Assembly: GCF_003234815.2 (NCBI RefSeq)
Contig: NZ_CP126279.1
Location: forward strand, 2,542,001-2,606,000
Length of the DNA stretch: 64,000 nucleotides
Direction: 5' to 3'
DNA from: Curtobacterium sp. MCBD17_035
GTDB lineage: Bacteria > Actinomycetota > Actinomycetes > Actinomycetales > Microbacteriaceae
Shown: positions 26,242 to 34,708 of the stretch, one piece after another
Position numbering within the stretch: the first letter of the stretch is position 1
Layout of the letters: each line of letters opens with the position of its first letter
Made by a program: the position numbers and the translations under genes
The notes under the pieces: generated by a model
Database searches by the model: none
Seen by the model: only the letters and a program-made list of their open reading frames with translations
What the model was told of the DNA's origin: nothing

Positions 26242-27415
26242 GGTCGCGCCTCCCGGTCGACCCGCGACGACCGGTGACGTCGCGCTCGCGGGTGCCGTCG
26301 TGGCCGCGCTCGGTCGTGTGCTCGACCCGGAGATCCGCAGGCCGGTGACCGAACTCGACATGGTCCGGAGTGTCGACGCCGAGCCGGGAGGCACGGTGCG
26401 GGTCGACCTGCAGCTCACGATCGTGGGGTGCCCGGCCGCCGACACCATCGAGCGCGACGTCCGCGCGGCCGCCGCGAGCGTGCCCGGCGTGGCCGACGTC
26501 GTCGTCGACCTGTCCGTGATGTCCCCGGCCCAGCGGTCGGCCCTGACGGAGCGGCTGCGCGCGGGGCGCCCGCGCGGGGTGCAGTTCACCCCCGAGACCC
26601 TCACCCGCGTCGTCGCCGTGACGAGCGGCAAGGGCGGCGTCGGCAAGTCGACCGTCACCGTGAACCTCGCGGTGGCGCTCGCCCGCCGCGGGTTGCGCGT
26701 CGGCGTCCTCGACGCGGACGTGCACGGGTTCAGCGTGCCGGGCCTCCTCGGGCTCACCGACGAGCGTGGGCGGGCGCCGCGGCCGACGCGGGTCGACAGC
26801 ATGATCCTGCCGCCGGTGGCCCACGACGTGAAGGTCGTCTCGATCGGGATGTTCGTCGACGACGCCTCGACGGCCGTGGCCTGGCGGGGGCCGATGCTCC
26901 ACCGCACGATCACCCAGTTCCTCACCGACGTGTGGTTCGGCGACCTCGACGTCCTCCTCCTCGACCTGCCGCCCGGCACCGGTGACGTCGCGATCTCGGT
27001 CGGGCAGCTGCTGCCCCACGCCGAGGTCCTCGTCGTCACCACACCGCAGGCGCCGGCGGCGGACGTCGCCGAGCGGAGCGGCGTCGTGGCGCGCCAGACC
27101 GGTCAGCGGGTCGTCGGTGTCGTCGAGAACATGGCCGGCCTCGTGCAGCCGGACGGCAGCGTCCTCGAGCTCTTCGGGTCGGGCGGCGGTGCCGAGACCG
27201 CCCGACGGCTGTCCGTCGGGCAGGACGAGCCCGTGCCGGTGCTCGGGAGCGTGCCGCTGTCGGTGGCGCTGCGCGAGGGCGGGGACGCCGGCGTCCCGGT
27301 CGTCGCGGCACACCCCGAGGACCCCGCTGCCGTGGCGCTCACCGCCGTCGCGGACCGTCTCGTCGGGATGGGCCGCGGTCTGGCGGGCCGGAAGCTCGGG
27401 CTCGGCGTGCGGTGA
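26234..27415 (+). CDS. mrp: Mrp/ApbC-type iron-sulfur carrier ATPase
   Basis: A 393-residue protein: MIP18/DUF59 domain at about 15-100, then a P-loop NTPase with the deviant Walker A GKGGVGKST (132-140) and LLDLPPGTGD. The family delivers Fe-S clusters to apo-enzymes. The C-terminal CxxC that binds the bridging cluster in many ApbC proteins is absent; the equivalent stretch reads ENMAGLVQPDGSVLELFG. Actinobacterial homologues often show this, so the protein may bind clusters differently or serve another role. The start overlaps the end of the DUF1003 gene. Confidence 0.92.
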   Translation: MAEVAPPGRPATTGDVALAGAVVAALGRVLDPEIRRPVTELDMVRSVDAEPGGTVRVDLQLTIVGCPAADTIERDVRAAAASVPGVADVVVDLSVMSPAQRSALTERLRAGRPRGVQFTPETLTRVVAVTSGKGGVGKSTVTVNLAVALARRGLRVGVLDADVHGFSVPGLLGLTDERGRAPRPTRVDSMILPPVAHDVKVVSIGMFVDDASTAVAWRGPMLHRTITQFLTDVWFGDLDVLLLDLPPGTGDVAISVGQLLPHAEVLVVTTPQAPAADVAERSGVVARQTGQRVVGVVENMAGLVQPDGSVLELFGSGGGAETARRLSVGQDEPVPVLGSVPLSVALREGGDAGVPVVAAHPEDPAAVALTAVADRLVGMGRGLAGRKLGLGVR

Positions 27416-27444
27416 CCCGCTCGACGGGGCGTCAGCGCGGTCGC

Positions 27445-27500
27445 ACCGCTGGGTTCCGGTCGAACACCGGGATCACGCGGTTCGACCGGAAGCGAGCGGT
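27445..27500. terminator. bidirectional terminator between mrp and tatB
   Basis: A perfect 12-bp stem (27454-27465 with 27480-27491) extended by ACCGCT/AGCGGT, located between two convergent stop codons. Confidence 0.75.
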
Positions 27501-27525
27501 GCGCCCCGGCGGCGGGAGGCTCGGG

Positions 27526-27885
27526 TCAGGTCGCTTCGCCGTCGTACGGCGCCGCCTCGCCCGCCTCGAGGGTCTCGACGGGCGCGGTCGCCCGGACCGC
27601 CGGCGGGGTGATCGGCTGCGGCGTCTCGCCCACGGAGTCGGCCAACAGCGCGTCACGGATGATGCGCCGGGGGTCGTACTGTCGCGGGTCGAGCTTCTGC
27701 CACTCGATGTCGTCGAAGTCCGGCCCCATCTCGTCCCGCATGCGGGTCTTCGCGGTGTCGGCCAGGCCGCGGAGCATCTTGACGAACTGCGCGAGCTTCT
27801 GCGCGTACATCGGGAGTCGCTGCGGGCCCAACAGGAACACGGCAATGATCCCGATGACGAGGATCTTGTCGAACGAGATGGACAC
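27526..27885 (-). CDS. tatB: Sec-independent protein translocase subunit TatB
   Basis: A 119-residue protein with one N-terminal membrane helix ending in the Tat hinge (ILVIGIIAVFLLGPQRLP) and an amphipathic helix (MYAQKLAQFVKMLRGLAD), followed by an acidic, Pro-rich tail. It would act with TatA and TatC in exporting folded twin-arginine proteins; tatA and tatC are not in this window. The GTG start at 27883-27885 is preceded by TACCCT (27892-27897) with a 6-nt gap, so the mRNA is likely leaderless. Confidence 0.93.
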   Translation of the reverse strand: MSISFDKILVIGIIAVFLLGPQRLPMYAQKLAQFVKMLRGLADTAKTRMRDEMGPDFDDIEWQKLDPRQYDPRRIIRDALLADSVGETPQPITPPAVRATAPVETLEAGEAAPYDGEAT

Positions 27886-27947
27886 GGGAGAAGGGTAACG
27901 CCTCCGGCGGTCAGGTCACCCGTAGAGTTGATGGCCGAGGAGTGTGC
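27886..27947. promoter_or_regulatory. divergent promoter region, tatB / O-methyltransferase
   Basis: TACCCT (minus, 27892-27897) serves tatB without a leader. TAGAGT (plus, 27923-27928) serves the methyltransferase, whose short leader carries GAGGAG (27937-27942). Confidence 0.65.
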
Positions 27948-28580
27948 GTGTCAGAGAAAGAGTCGAACTGGAAGTTCGCGGAGGACATCGTCGCGGAGCC
28001 CGAGGTCGTGGCCCGTGCGCGGGAACACTCCCTCGAGCTCGGCGTCGAAGCGGTGTCCCCCGCCGTCGGCGCCCAGATGAGCGTCATCGCGGCGGCGTCC
28101 CGCGCCACGGGCATCATCGAGATCGGGACGGGGCTCGGCGTCTCGGGGCTGTACCTGCTCGCGGGTGCCCCTGACGCCACGCTCACGACCATCGACGTCG
28201 AGGTGGACCACCAGCAGTACGCGCGCGACGCGTTCCTGCACGCCGGTGCCGTGCCGAGCCGCGTGCGCCTCATCCCCGGTCGCGCCGCCCAGGTGCTCCC
28301 CCGCATGAACGAGGCCTCGTACGACGTCGTCGTCGTCGACGCGGACCCGGAGAACGTCATCGAGTACGTCGAGCACGGGCTGCGGCTCGCGCGGATCGGC
28401 GGGACCGTCCTCGTCCCCCACGCCCTCTGGCGCGGCCGGGTCGCCGATCCCACCAAGCGCGACCGGGCGGCGACGGACTTCCGCACGCTGCTCACCGAGG
28501 TCTCGACGTCGGGGGCGGTCCGGAGCGCGCTCTCGCCCGCCGGTGACGGTCTGCTCCAGATGACGAAGGTCACCAGCTGA
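27948..28580 (+). CDS. SAM-dependent O-methyltransferase (Rv1220c-like)
   Basis: A 210-residue class I methyltransferase of the family-3 O-methyltransferase type. The SAM-binding motif is IIEIGTGLGVSGLYLL, followed by TTIDVEVDHQQYARDAF and the metal/substrate region VVVDADPENVIEYVEHGLRLAR. It resembles catechol-type O-methyltransferases, but the substrate is unknown. The GTG at 27948 is preferred to the one at 27942 because GAGGAG lies 5 nt before it and overlaps the other. The gene ends directly against the stop codon of the opposite-strand ATPase, leaving no intergenic base. Confidence 0.9.
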   Translation: MSEKESNWKFAEDIVAEPEVVARAREHSLELGVEAVSPAVGAQMSVIAAASRATGIIEIGTGLGVSGLYLLAGAPDATLTTIDVEVDHQQYARDAFLHAGAVPSRVRLIPGRAAQVLPRMNEASYDVVVVDADPENVIEYVEHGLRLARIGGTVLVPHALWRGRVADPTKRDRAATDFRTLLTEVSTSGAVRSALSPAGDGLLQMTKVTS

Positions 28581-29303
28581 TCAGAGCAGGTGCCGCAGGT
28601 ACCGCTCCGGCGCGTCCAGGTAGGCGCGCCAGTTCCTGACCAGCTCGAGGTCCTCCCAGGCGGACGGCCGGATGCCCCACTCGCCCACCTCGTGCACCTT
28701 CGCACCGGGGAACGACGCCAGGATCGGCGAGTGCGTCGACAGCACGATCTGCGCCCGCGGATCCGTCAGGACGTCCTGCATGAGCCGCATGAGCTCGAGA
28801 CACCCCTGGAACGACAGCGCCGACTCGGGCTCGTCGAGCAGCCAGAGACCCGGCCAGGTGGACCGGTCGGCGACGAAGTCGAGGAACGCCTCGCCGTGGC
28901 TCCGCTCGTGGAACACCGGTTCGGGCCGTCCGCCCGGGTGCTGCTCCAGGTAGGTGAAGAACCCGTACATCGTCTCCGCGCGCAGGAACGTGCCGTTGCG
29001 CTCCGCGCCGGGGTCCCGGACGAGCCGCAGGTGGTCGCCGAGTGTCGACTCGGACGCACGCGTGCGGTGCACCGCTCCGGTCGACCCGCCCTCGGCGTTC
29101 AGTCCGAAGGCGATGGCGAGCCCCTCGACGATCGTCGACTTGCCCGCGCCGTTGTCGCCGACGAGGACCGTGCACCGATCGAGGTCGAGCCCGGACTCGA
29201 GGACCTGCGCGACCGGTGCGAGGGTCGCGGGCCACACGCCGCGGGGCATGGGGTCGCCCCCGCGCTCCTCGATGCGACGGACGGGCAGGCGCGAGGCGGG
29301 CAT
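28581..29303 (-). CDS. AAA family ATPase (ABC-like, YobI/OLD-related type)
   Basis: A 240-residue stand-alone ATPase with Walker A VGDNGAGKST, Walker B WLLDEPESALSF, and the H-switch region VLSTHSPILASFPG. It resembles the predicted AAA_15/AAA_21 ATPases that occur singly in many bacteria. No nuclease domain or toxin partner lies beside it, so I see no sign of a defence pair. CAGGAT (29310-29315) ends 6 nt before the ATG at 29301-29303, the same spacing as other leaderless genes. The longer open frame upstream is non-coding. Confidence 0.88.
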   Translation of the reverse strand: MPASRLPVRRIEERGGDPMPRGVWPATLAPVAQVLESGLDLDRCTVLVGDNGAGKSTIVEGLAIAFGLNAEGGSTGAVHRTRASESTLGDHLRLVRDPGAERNGTFLRAETMYGFFTYLEQHPGGRPEPVFHERSHGEAFLDFVADRSTWPGLWLLDEPESALSFQGCLELMRLMQDVLTDPRAQIVLSTHSPILASFPGAKVHEVGEWGIRPSAWEDLELVRNWRAYLDAPERYLRHLL

Positions 29304-29321
29304 GCGCTCATCCTGCCCGAT

Positions 29322-29334
29322 CCGGGAGGCCCGC
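29322..29334. repeat. intergenic hairpin 13-mer, near-exact copy
   Basis: CCGGGAGGCCCGC, one mismatch from the exact element, lies upstream of the AAA ATPase promoter. Confidence 0.5.
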
Positions 29335-29408
29335 TGACCGCCGTCCGGGGAGGCGCGGCGACGGCGATCCGAGCGGCCCGGCGACGGCCGCTCCGGCGGC
29401 GGAGACGA

Positions 29409-29442
29409 CGAACCGCCCGGGTCCGAGGACCCGAGCGGTTCG
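29409..29442 (-). terminator. terminator hairpin downstream of DUF3117
   Basis: A 15-bp stem with one mismatch (29409-29423 with 29428-29442) and a CGAG loop, 19 nt beyond the DUF3117 stop. No T-tract. Confidence 0.7.
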
Positions 29443-29460
29443 TGTGGTGCGTCGTGACGA

Positions 29461-29631
29461 CTACACCGAGACGACCTCGGCGAGTGCGTCGTGGAGTTCC
29501 TTCGCCTCGGCATCGTTGACCGAGACGACCAGACGGCCTCCACCCTCGAGCGGAACCCGCACGATGATGAGTCGACCCTCCTTAACAGCCTCCATCGGCC
29601 CGTCACCGGTCCTCGGCTTCATGGCTGCCAT
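29461..29631 (-). CDS. DUF3117 family small protein
   Basis: A 56-residue protein beginning MAAMKPRTGDGPMEAVKEGR, the very conserved actinobacterial DUF3117 family (Rv1211 in M. tuberculosis, from memory). Its function is unknown. It is probably a small beta-rich protein ending in the helix AEAKELHDALAEV. The ATG at 29629-29631 is supported by AAAGGGG eight bases upstream; an upstream extension to 29700 is rejected because it runs through that site. Confidence 0.93.
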   Translation of the reverse strand: MAAMKPRTGDGPMEAVKEGRLIIVRVPLEGGGRLVVSVNDAEAKELHDALAEVVSV

Positions 29632-29737
29632 CAGATGTCCCCTTTCGTGCAGTACATGCCCGTCCATTATCCGGCACGGAGGGCCGATCTGCGAAACCAT
29701 CCAGCTCGACGTACCCCGAACCGCCCCGGGAGCCGGA

Positions 29738-30982
29738 TCACGGCGGCGTCCAGTCGTACCCGTTGATCCACCAGCAGGAGTACATCCACGCCACCTGCAG
29801 CGCGATCGAGACGGCCACCACGGCGACGCGGTACGTCACCCATCGCGGGCGGGCGACGATCGCGAGCATCGGGAAGAGCGGCATGAGGATGCGCCAGGTG
29901 CTCGACTGCGGGAAGAACACCGCGAGCAGGTACACGAAGTACGACGCCGACCAGACCCGCAGCTCCGGCCCGATCGCCCGGGCAGCCGGCATGAGGAGGA
30001 ACCCGGCGAACCCCGCGAGCACGAGCACGAGCAGGACGCCGCCCGCGGGCTCGTGGAACCACCAGTCGAACCCCTGGATCCACGGCGCGAACGGGACCAG
30101 TTCGTGTCGGCCGATGTAGGACTGCCGCCAAGCGAGCTCGGTGTCCGTGTACGCCTTCGGCACCCCGGTGACCGCCCACGCGATCGTCGGCCACGCCAGC
30201 CCGACGAGCCCCGCGACCACGGCCACGACCGCCGGCGGGATCGCGGCGCGCAGCGACAGGGGGTCCGCGGCACTGCGGCGCACGAACCGCAGCACGAGGT
30301 AGCCGACCATCATGAGGGCGATCGCCAGGCCGGTCGGCCGGGTGAACCCGAGGACGACCACGACGGGCAGCATCCACCAGAACCGGCGCGTGACGAGCAG
30401 CCACAACGCGAGCGTCAGGAGGAACACCCCCATCGACTCCGCGTAGGCCACCTGGAACATCGTGGACACGGGGGCCACGCAGAACAGCACCGTCGCGAAG
30501 GTCGCCGTGCCCTCGGGCAGGAACCGGCCGACGAGACGCCGGAAGAGCAGGGCCGCCGCCCATCCGAACAGCACCGAGACCGTCACCGCGACGACCGCGT
30601 ACCCCGCCCCGGTCGCCTCCATGAGGCCGCGGACGAGGAACGGGTAGGCGGGCATGAAGGCCCAGGCGTTCTCCGTCACGGCGCCGTCGGTCCCGATCGG
30701 CAGTGTCGCGGGGTACCCCGTCTGGGCGATGAGGGCGTACCAACGGCCGTCCCAGATCGTCGCGAAGTCGAGGTAGCGCGGCGAGGCCAGCGTGAACGAG
30801 TTCTGGGTCTGGACGCGCGCGAACGCGGCCAGCAGCCCGAAGGTCACGATCCGCGCGAGGACGTACACGATGGTGACGCGGAACCACCACGGCACCATCC
30901 GGTACTGCACGAGCAGCCGGACCCGGACCGGCCGTCGCGGGCGCTCCCGCTCCGGCCTCGCGGTCGTCAGGCCGTCAGCCAC
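29738..30982 (-). CDS. PIG-V-like mannosyltransferase, multi-pass membrane protein
   Basis: A 414-residue membrane protein with about ten hydrophobic helices. The luminal-type loop contains FATIWDGRWYALIAQTGYP, the W-D-x-x-W/Y motif typical of PIG-V and related polyprenyl-phosphate mannosyltransferases. A likely role is adding mannose to a cell-surface glycolipid or glycoprotein. The GTG at 30980-30982 lies inside the end of dapE (16-nt overlap) and is preceded by GAGGAGGG, so the two genes are translationally coupled even though no metabolic link is obvious. It ends 38 nt beyond where the Tyr/Trp-rich C-terminus begins. Confidence 0.85.
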   Translation of the reverse strand: MADGLTTARPERERPRRPVRVRLLVQYRMVPWWFRVTIVYVLARIVTFGLLAAFARVQTQNSFTLASPRYLDFATIWDGRWYALIAQTGYPATLPIGTDGAVTENAWAFMPAYPFLVRGLMEATGAGYAVVAVTVSVLFGWAAALLFRRLVGRFLPEGTATFATVLFCVAPVSTMFQVAYAESMGVFLLTLALWLLVTRRFWWMLPVVVVLGFTRPTGLAIALMMVGYLVLRFVRRSAADPLSLRAAIPPAVVAVVAGLVGLAWPTIAWAVTGVPKAYTDTELAWRQSYIGRHELVPFAPWIQGFDWWFHEPAGGVLLVLVLAGFAGFLLMPAARAIGPELRVWSASYFVYLLAVFFPQSSTWRILMPLFPMLAIVARPRWVTYRVAVVAVSIALQVAWMYSCWWINGYDWTPP

Positions 30983-32049
30983 CGCCGGAGGCCCTCCTCG
31001 ACCGCGGTGATCTGCGCGACCGGCACGCGCTCCTCGTCGTGGTGGGCGAGCGCCGGGTCCCCGGGGCCGTAGTTGACGGCGGGCACGCCGAGCGCCGAGA
31101 AGCGGGCGACGTCCGTCCACCCGTACTTCGGCTTCGGGGCGGCGCCCCCGACCGCGGCGACGAACTCCTGCGCGAGCGGCGCGTCGAGCCCGGGGCGCGC
31201 ACCGGCCGCGAGGTCGACGATGGTGACGTCGTACCCGTCGAACAGTTCGGTGACGTGCGCCACGGCCTCGTCCGCGGAGCGGGAGGGTGCGAAGCGGTAG
31301 TTGACGTGGAGCATGACCTCGTCGGGGATCACGTTGCCCGCGATGCCGCCGGTGATCCCGACGGCGTTGAGGCCCTCGCGGTACTCGAGACCGTCGACCT
31401 CGACCGTGCGCGGCTCGTAGGCGGCGAGACGGTCGAGGGCCCCGGCGATCTTGTGGATGGCGTTGTCACCGATCCAGGAGCGGGCACTGTGCGACCGCTG
31501 GCCGTACGCGCGGACCTCGGCGCGGAGGTTCCCGTTGCACCCGCCCTCGATCTGGGCGTTCGACGGTTCGCCGAGGATCGCGAAGTCCCCGGCGAGCAGC
31601 TCGGGCCGCGTGCGAGCGAGGCGCCCGAGGCCGTTCAGGGCGTCGCTCACTTCCTCGTGGTCGTACCAGACCCACGTGACGTCCACGGTGGGGTCGACGA
31701 GGTCGTGCGCGAGCTTGAGCTGGACGGCACACCCGCCCTTCATGTCGACGGTGCCGCGGCCCCACAGGACCTCGGCGTCCGCTTCGGTGCGGGTCTGGGT
31801 GGGCAGGTTGGCGTTGAGCGGCACGGTGTCGATGTGACCGGCGATGACGACCCGGCGATCACGGCCGAGCCGCGTCCGCGCCACGATCGCGTCGCCGTCG
31901 CGCGCGACCTCGAGGTGGTGGAGCGGCGTGAGCACGGCCTCGATGGCGTCCGCCAGTCCGCCCTCGTTCCCCGACACGGACTCGACGTCGCAGATCGCGC
32001 GCGTGATGTCGATGGACGAAGCGGTCAGGTCCAGCGTGGCGACGGGCAT
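30967..32049 (-). CDS. dapE: succinyl-diaminopimelate desuccinylase
   Basis: A 360-residue M20 metallopeptidase that hydrolyses N-succinyl-L,L-diaminopimelate to diaminopimelate and succinate. Metal-site motifs are visible: IAGHIDTVP, WGRGTVDMKGG, WYDHEEVSD and LGEPSN. The dimerisation region has the GQRSHSARSW signature. The ATG at 32047-32049 has TAGGCT (32056-32061) 6 nt upstream. It is divergent from dapD and overlaps the start of the mannosyltransferase gene. Confidence 0.94.
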   Translation of the reverse strand: MPVATLDLTASSIDITRAICDVESVSGNEGGLADAIEAVLTPLHHLEVARDGDAIVARTRLGRDRRVVIAGHIDTVPLNANLPTQTRTEADAEVLWGRGTVDMKGGCAVQLKLAHDLVDPTVDVTWVWYDHEEVSDALNGLGRLARTRPELLAGDFAILGEPSNAQIEGGCNGNLRAEVRAYGQRSHSARSWIGDNAIHKIAGALDRLAAYEPRTVEVDGLEYREGLNAVGITGGIAGNVIPDEVMLHVNYRFAPSRSADEAVAHVTELFDGYDVTIVDLAAGARPGLDAPLAQEFVAAVGGAAPKPKYGWTDVARFSALGVPAVNYGPGDPALAHHDEERVPVAQITAVEEGLRRWLTA

Positions 32050-32197
32050 GGGGGCAGCCTAGCGGGGCCGCCCCGGCACCCGACCGGGAGGCCCGCGACC
32101 GCCCGCCCGGACACGCAGGACGAGCGGCCGAGGGGGGCCGGGCCTCCCGTCCGGACGGTCCGCGGACGGACGGAGGGGCGCCGCTACCCTGGTGCCC
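32050..32197. promoter_or_regulatory. divergent promoter region, dapE / dapD, with two inverted repeat copies
   Basis: TAGGCT (minus, 32056-32061) and TACCCT (plus, 32185-32190) lie 6 and 7 nt from the two start codons. Between them are CCGGGAGGCCCGC (32084-32096) and its inverse form CCGGGCCTCCCGT (32138-32150). Confidence 0.6.
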
Positions 32198-33211
32198 GTG
32201 ACCGAATCGAGCAGCAGCACCGACGCCCAGCAGCGTGACCCGGACGCCGTCGGCGACGACCGGGTGCCGACACACGCGTGGGGGCACGGTCTCGCGACGA
32301 TCGCCGCGGACGGCACGGTCCTCGACACGTGGTTCCCGGCGCCGCGGCTCGGCCGACGGCCCGAGGGCACGGACGGTGCCGTTCCCGCCGACCTCACCGA
32401 GGCCGCCGGCGACGACCCGCGCCGCGCCGTCCGGCTCACGGTGACGACCGTCGAGATCACCCTCGACGCCGCGCCCGCCTCGACCCCGGATGCGTACCTC
32501 CGGCTCCACCTGCTCAGCCACCTGCTCGTGCGGCCGAACACGATCGCGCTCGACGGCGTGTTCGCGCACCTGCCGACCGTGGTCTGGACGAACGCGGGTC
32601 CGGTCGCCGCCGACGACTTCCCGCGACTCCGACCGGCACTGCAGCGGGCCGGGATCGTCGCCCACGCGATCGACAAGTTCCCCCGGCTCCTCGACTACGT
32701 CGTGCCCGACCGCGTCCGCATCGCGGACGCCGCACGCGTCCGGCTCGGCGCGCACCTGGCCCCGGGCACGACCGTCATGCACGAGGGCTTCGTCAACTTC
32801 AACGCGGGCACCCTCGGCGACGCCATGGTCGAGGGCCGCATCTCGCAGGGCGTCGTGGTGGGGCACGGCAGCGACATCGGTGGTGGCGCCTCCATCATGG
32901 GGACGCTCTCCGGCGGCGGCACCCAGCGCGTGCGCATCGGGGACCGCGCGCTCCTCGGCGCGAACGCAGGGCTCGGGATCTCGCTCGGGGACGACTCCGT
33001 CGTCGAGGCGGGCCTGTACGTCACGGCGGGCACGAAGGTCACGCTCGTCGGCGCGGCCCCCGCCCCCGACGGCACCCCCCGGACCGTGAAGGCCGTCGAG
33101 CTGTCCGGCGCGCCGAACGTGCTGTTCCGCCGCAACTCGCGGACCGGCGCCGTGGAGGCCCTGCCCCGGTCCGGCACGGGCATCCAGCTCAACGCGGCGC
33201 TGCACGCCTGA
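32198..33211 (+). CDS. dapD: 2,3,4,5-tetrahydropyridine-2,6-dicarboxylate N-succinyltransferase (actinobacterial type)
   Basis: A 337-residue acyltransferase that succinylates tetrahydrodipicolinate in diaminopimelate synthesis. The C-terminal half carries left-handed beta-helix hexapeptide repeats ([37 protein letters not shown]). The N-terminal WGHGLATI start and overall length match the actinobacterial DapD form rather than the shorter proteobacterial one. The GTG at 32198 is chosen because TACCCT ends 7 nt upstream; the GTG at 32192 would leave only one nucleotide. Its terminator region is shared with gltA. Confidence 0.93.
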   Translation: MTESSSSTDAQQRDPDAVGDDRVPTHAWGHGLATIAADGTVLDTWFPAPRLGRRPEGTDGAVPADLTEAAGDDPRRAVRLTVTTVEITLDAAPASTPDAYLRLHLLSHLLVRPNTIALDGVFAHLPTVVWTNAGPVAADDFPRLRPALQRAGIVAHAIDKFPRLLDYVVPDRVRIADAARVRLGAHLAPGTTVMHEGFVNFNAGTLGDAMVEGRISQGVVVGHGSDIGGGASIMGTLSGGGTQRVRIGDRALLGANAGLGISLGDDSVVEAGLYVTAGTKVTLVGAAPAPDGTPRTVKAVELSGAPNVLFRRNSRTGAVEALPRSGTGIQLNAALHA

Positions 33212-33225
33212 CGGGCGGCCGGTCC

Positions 33226-33244
33226 GGCCGGCGCCGGGCCGGCC
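33226..33244. terminator. GC-rich hairpin between dapD and gltA
   Basis: GGCCGGC/GCCGGCC stem separated by a 5-nt loop, 14 nt after the dapD stop. Several alternative pairings are possible in this GC-only stretch. Confidence 0.45.
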
Positions 33245-33269
33245 GGTCCGCTCCCGTTCCGTACGGGAA

Positions 33270-33318
33270 CAGCCGCGGGGGCAGCCGCGGGGATCAGCCG
33301 CGGGGGTCAGCCGCGGGG
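33270..33318. repeat. CAGCCGCGGGG tandem repeat at the 3' end of gltA
   Basis: Four copies of CAGCCGCGGGG spaced 12-13 bp start at 33270, 33282, 33295 and 33308. The last copy contains the gltA stop codon (33307-33309) and final Pro-Arg-Gly codons, so the end of the gene has been duplicated into the intergenic region. Confidence 0.75.
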
Positions 33319-34653
33319 CGGCAGGTCGCGCTCGGCGTGGCCGAGGTACAGCTGCTGCGGCCGACCGATCTTGTTCTGCGGGTCGGTGTTGAGCTCGCGC
33401 CACTGGGCGATCCACCCGGGCAGCCGGCCGATCGCGAACAGCACGGTGAACATCCGCGGCGAGAACCCCATCGCCTTGTAGATGACGCCCGTGTAGAAGT
33501 CGACGTTCGGGTACAGCTTCCGCGACACGAAGTACTCGTCCGCGAGCGCGATGCCCTCGAGCTCCATGGCGATGTCGAGCAGGTCGTCCTGCACCCCGAG
33601 TGCCTCGAGGACCTCGTGGGCGGACTCCTTGACGAGCTTGGCCCGGGGGTCGTAGTTCTTGTAGACCCGGTGCCCGAAGCCCATGAGCTTGACGCCGTGT
33701 TCCTTGTTCTTCACACGCTCGACGAACCGCGACACCGGCTCGCCCGAGTCACGGATCTTCGCGAGCATCTCGAGCACGGCCTCGTTCGCACCACCATGCA
33801 GCGGACCGTAGAGGGCGTTGATGCCCGCCGAGATCGACGCGAACATGTTCGCCTTCGTCGAGCCGACGAGTCGCACGGTGGACGTCGACGCGTTCTGCTC
33901 GTGGTCCTCGTGCAGGATGAGGAGCCGCTCGAGCGCCTTCGACAGGACCGGGTTGACCTCGAACGGCTCGGCCATCGTGCCGAAGTTGAGCCGCAGGAAG
34001 TTGTCGACGAAGCTCAGCTGGTTGTCCGGGTACAGGAACGCCTGCCCGATGCTCTTCTTGTGCGCGTAGGCCGCGATCACGGGGAGCTTGGCGAGCAGGC
34101 GGACGGTCTGCAGCTCGACCTTCTCGGGGTCGTCGACGTCCATGTCGTCCTCGTAGTAGGTCGACAGCGCGCTCACCGCGCTCGACAGGACGGACATCGG
34201 GTGCGCCGAGTGCGGCAGGGCGTCGAAGAGCCGCCGGAGGTCCTCGTGCAGCAGCGTGTGCCGCCGGATGCGGTCGTCGAACGCCGCGAGTTCGTCCGCC
34301 GTGGGGAGCTCGCCGTAGATGAGGAGCCAAGCGACCTCGAGGTACGTGCAGTTCGCCGCGATCTGCTCGATCGGGTACCCGCGGTACCGGAGGATCCCCT
34401 GCTCGCCGTCGATGTAGGTGATCGAGCTCTTCGTCGCGCTCGTGTTCACGAAGCCGTAGTCGAGCGTCGTGAAGCCGGTCTGCTTCGTCAACGTCGCGAT
34501 GTCGATGGCCGACGCACCGTCCGTGCTGCGCAGGATCGGGAACTCGGCGGTGCCTCCCGGGTAGTGGAGGACCGCGGTGGGTGCCGCCTCGTCCGGGGTG
34601 CCGGTCGGGGGCAGTGTGGCCGCCTTCTGAGCGTCATTGGCAGTGTCAGTCAC
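33307..34653 (-). CDS. gltA: citrate synthase (type II)
   Basis: A 448-residue enzyme condensing oxaloacetate and acetyl-CoA, the entry step of the TCA cycle. Catalytic elements are intact: the His of GPLHGGANEAV, the His of MGFGHRVYKNYDPRA and the Asp of NVDFYTG. The length fits hexameric, NADH-sensitive type II enzymes. The N-terminal 30 residues are Ala/Thr/Pro-rich and non-conserved. The GTG start has TAGGCT (34660-34665) 6 nt upstream. It stands alone between dapD and dapC. Confidence 0.96.
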   Translation of the reverse strand: MTDTANDAQKAATLPPTGTPDEAAPTAVLHYPGGTAEFPILRSTDGASAIDIATLTKQTGFTTLDYGFVNTSATKSSITYIDGEQGILRYRGYPIEQIAANCTYLEVAWLLIYGELPTADELAAFDDRIRRHTLLHEDLRRLFDALPHSAHPMSVLSSAVSALSTYYEDDMDVDDPEKVELQTVRLLAKLPVIAAYAHKKSIGQAFLYPDNQLSFVDNFLRLNFGTMAEPFEVNPVLSKALERLLILHEDHEQNASTSTVRLVGSTKANMFASISAGINALYGPLHGGANEAVLEMLAKIRDSGEPVSRFVERVKNKEHGVKLMGFGHRVYKNYDPRAKLVKESAHEVLEALGVQDDLLDIAMELEGIALADEYFVSRKLYPNVDFYTGVIYKAMGFSPRMFTVLFAIGRLPGWIAQWRELNTDPQNKIGRPQQLYLGHAERDLPPRG

Positions 34654-34690
34654 GACGACAGCCTAAACCGACGACCGTGGCGCACGCGCA

Positions 34691-34702
34691 CGGGAGGCCC
34701 GG
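34691..34702. repeat. intergenic hairpin element copy
   Basis: CGGGAGGCCCGG between the gltA promoter and the dapC stop codon. Confidence 0.5.
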
Positions 34703-34708
34703 CGCCCG

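Noticed and set aside
28581..29303. The stand-alone AAA ATPase as half of a phage-defence pair.
   Set aside because: No nuclease, reverse transcriptase, toxin or other partner gene is adjacent; the neighbours are an O-methyltransferase and DUF3117.
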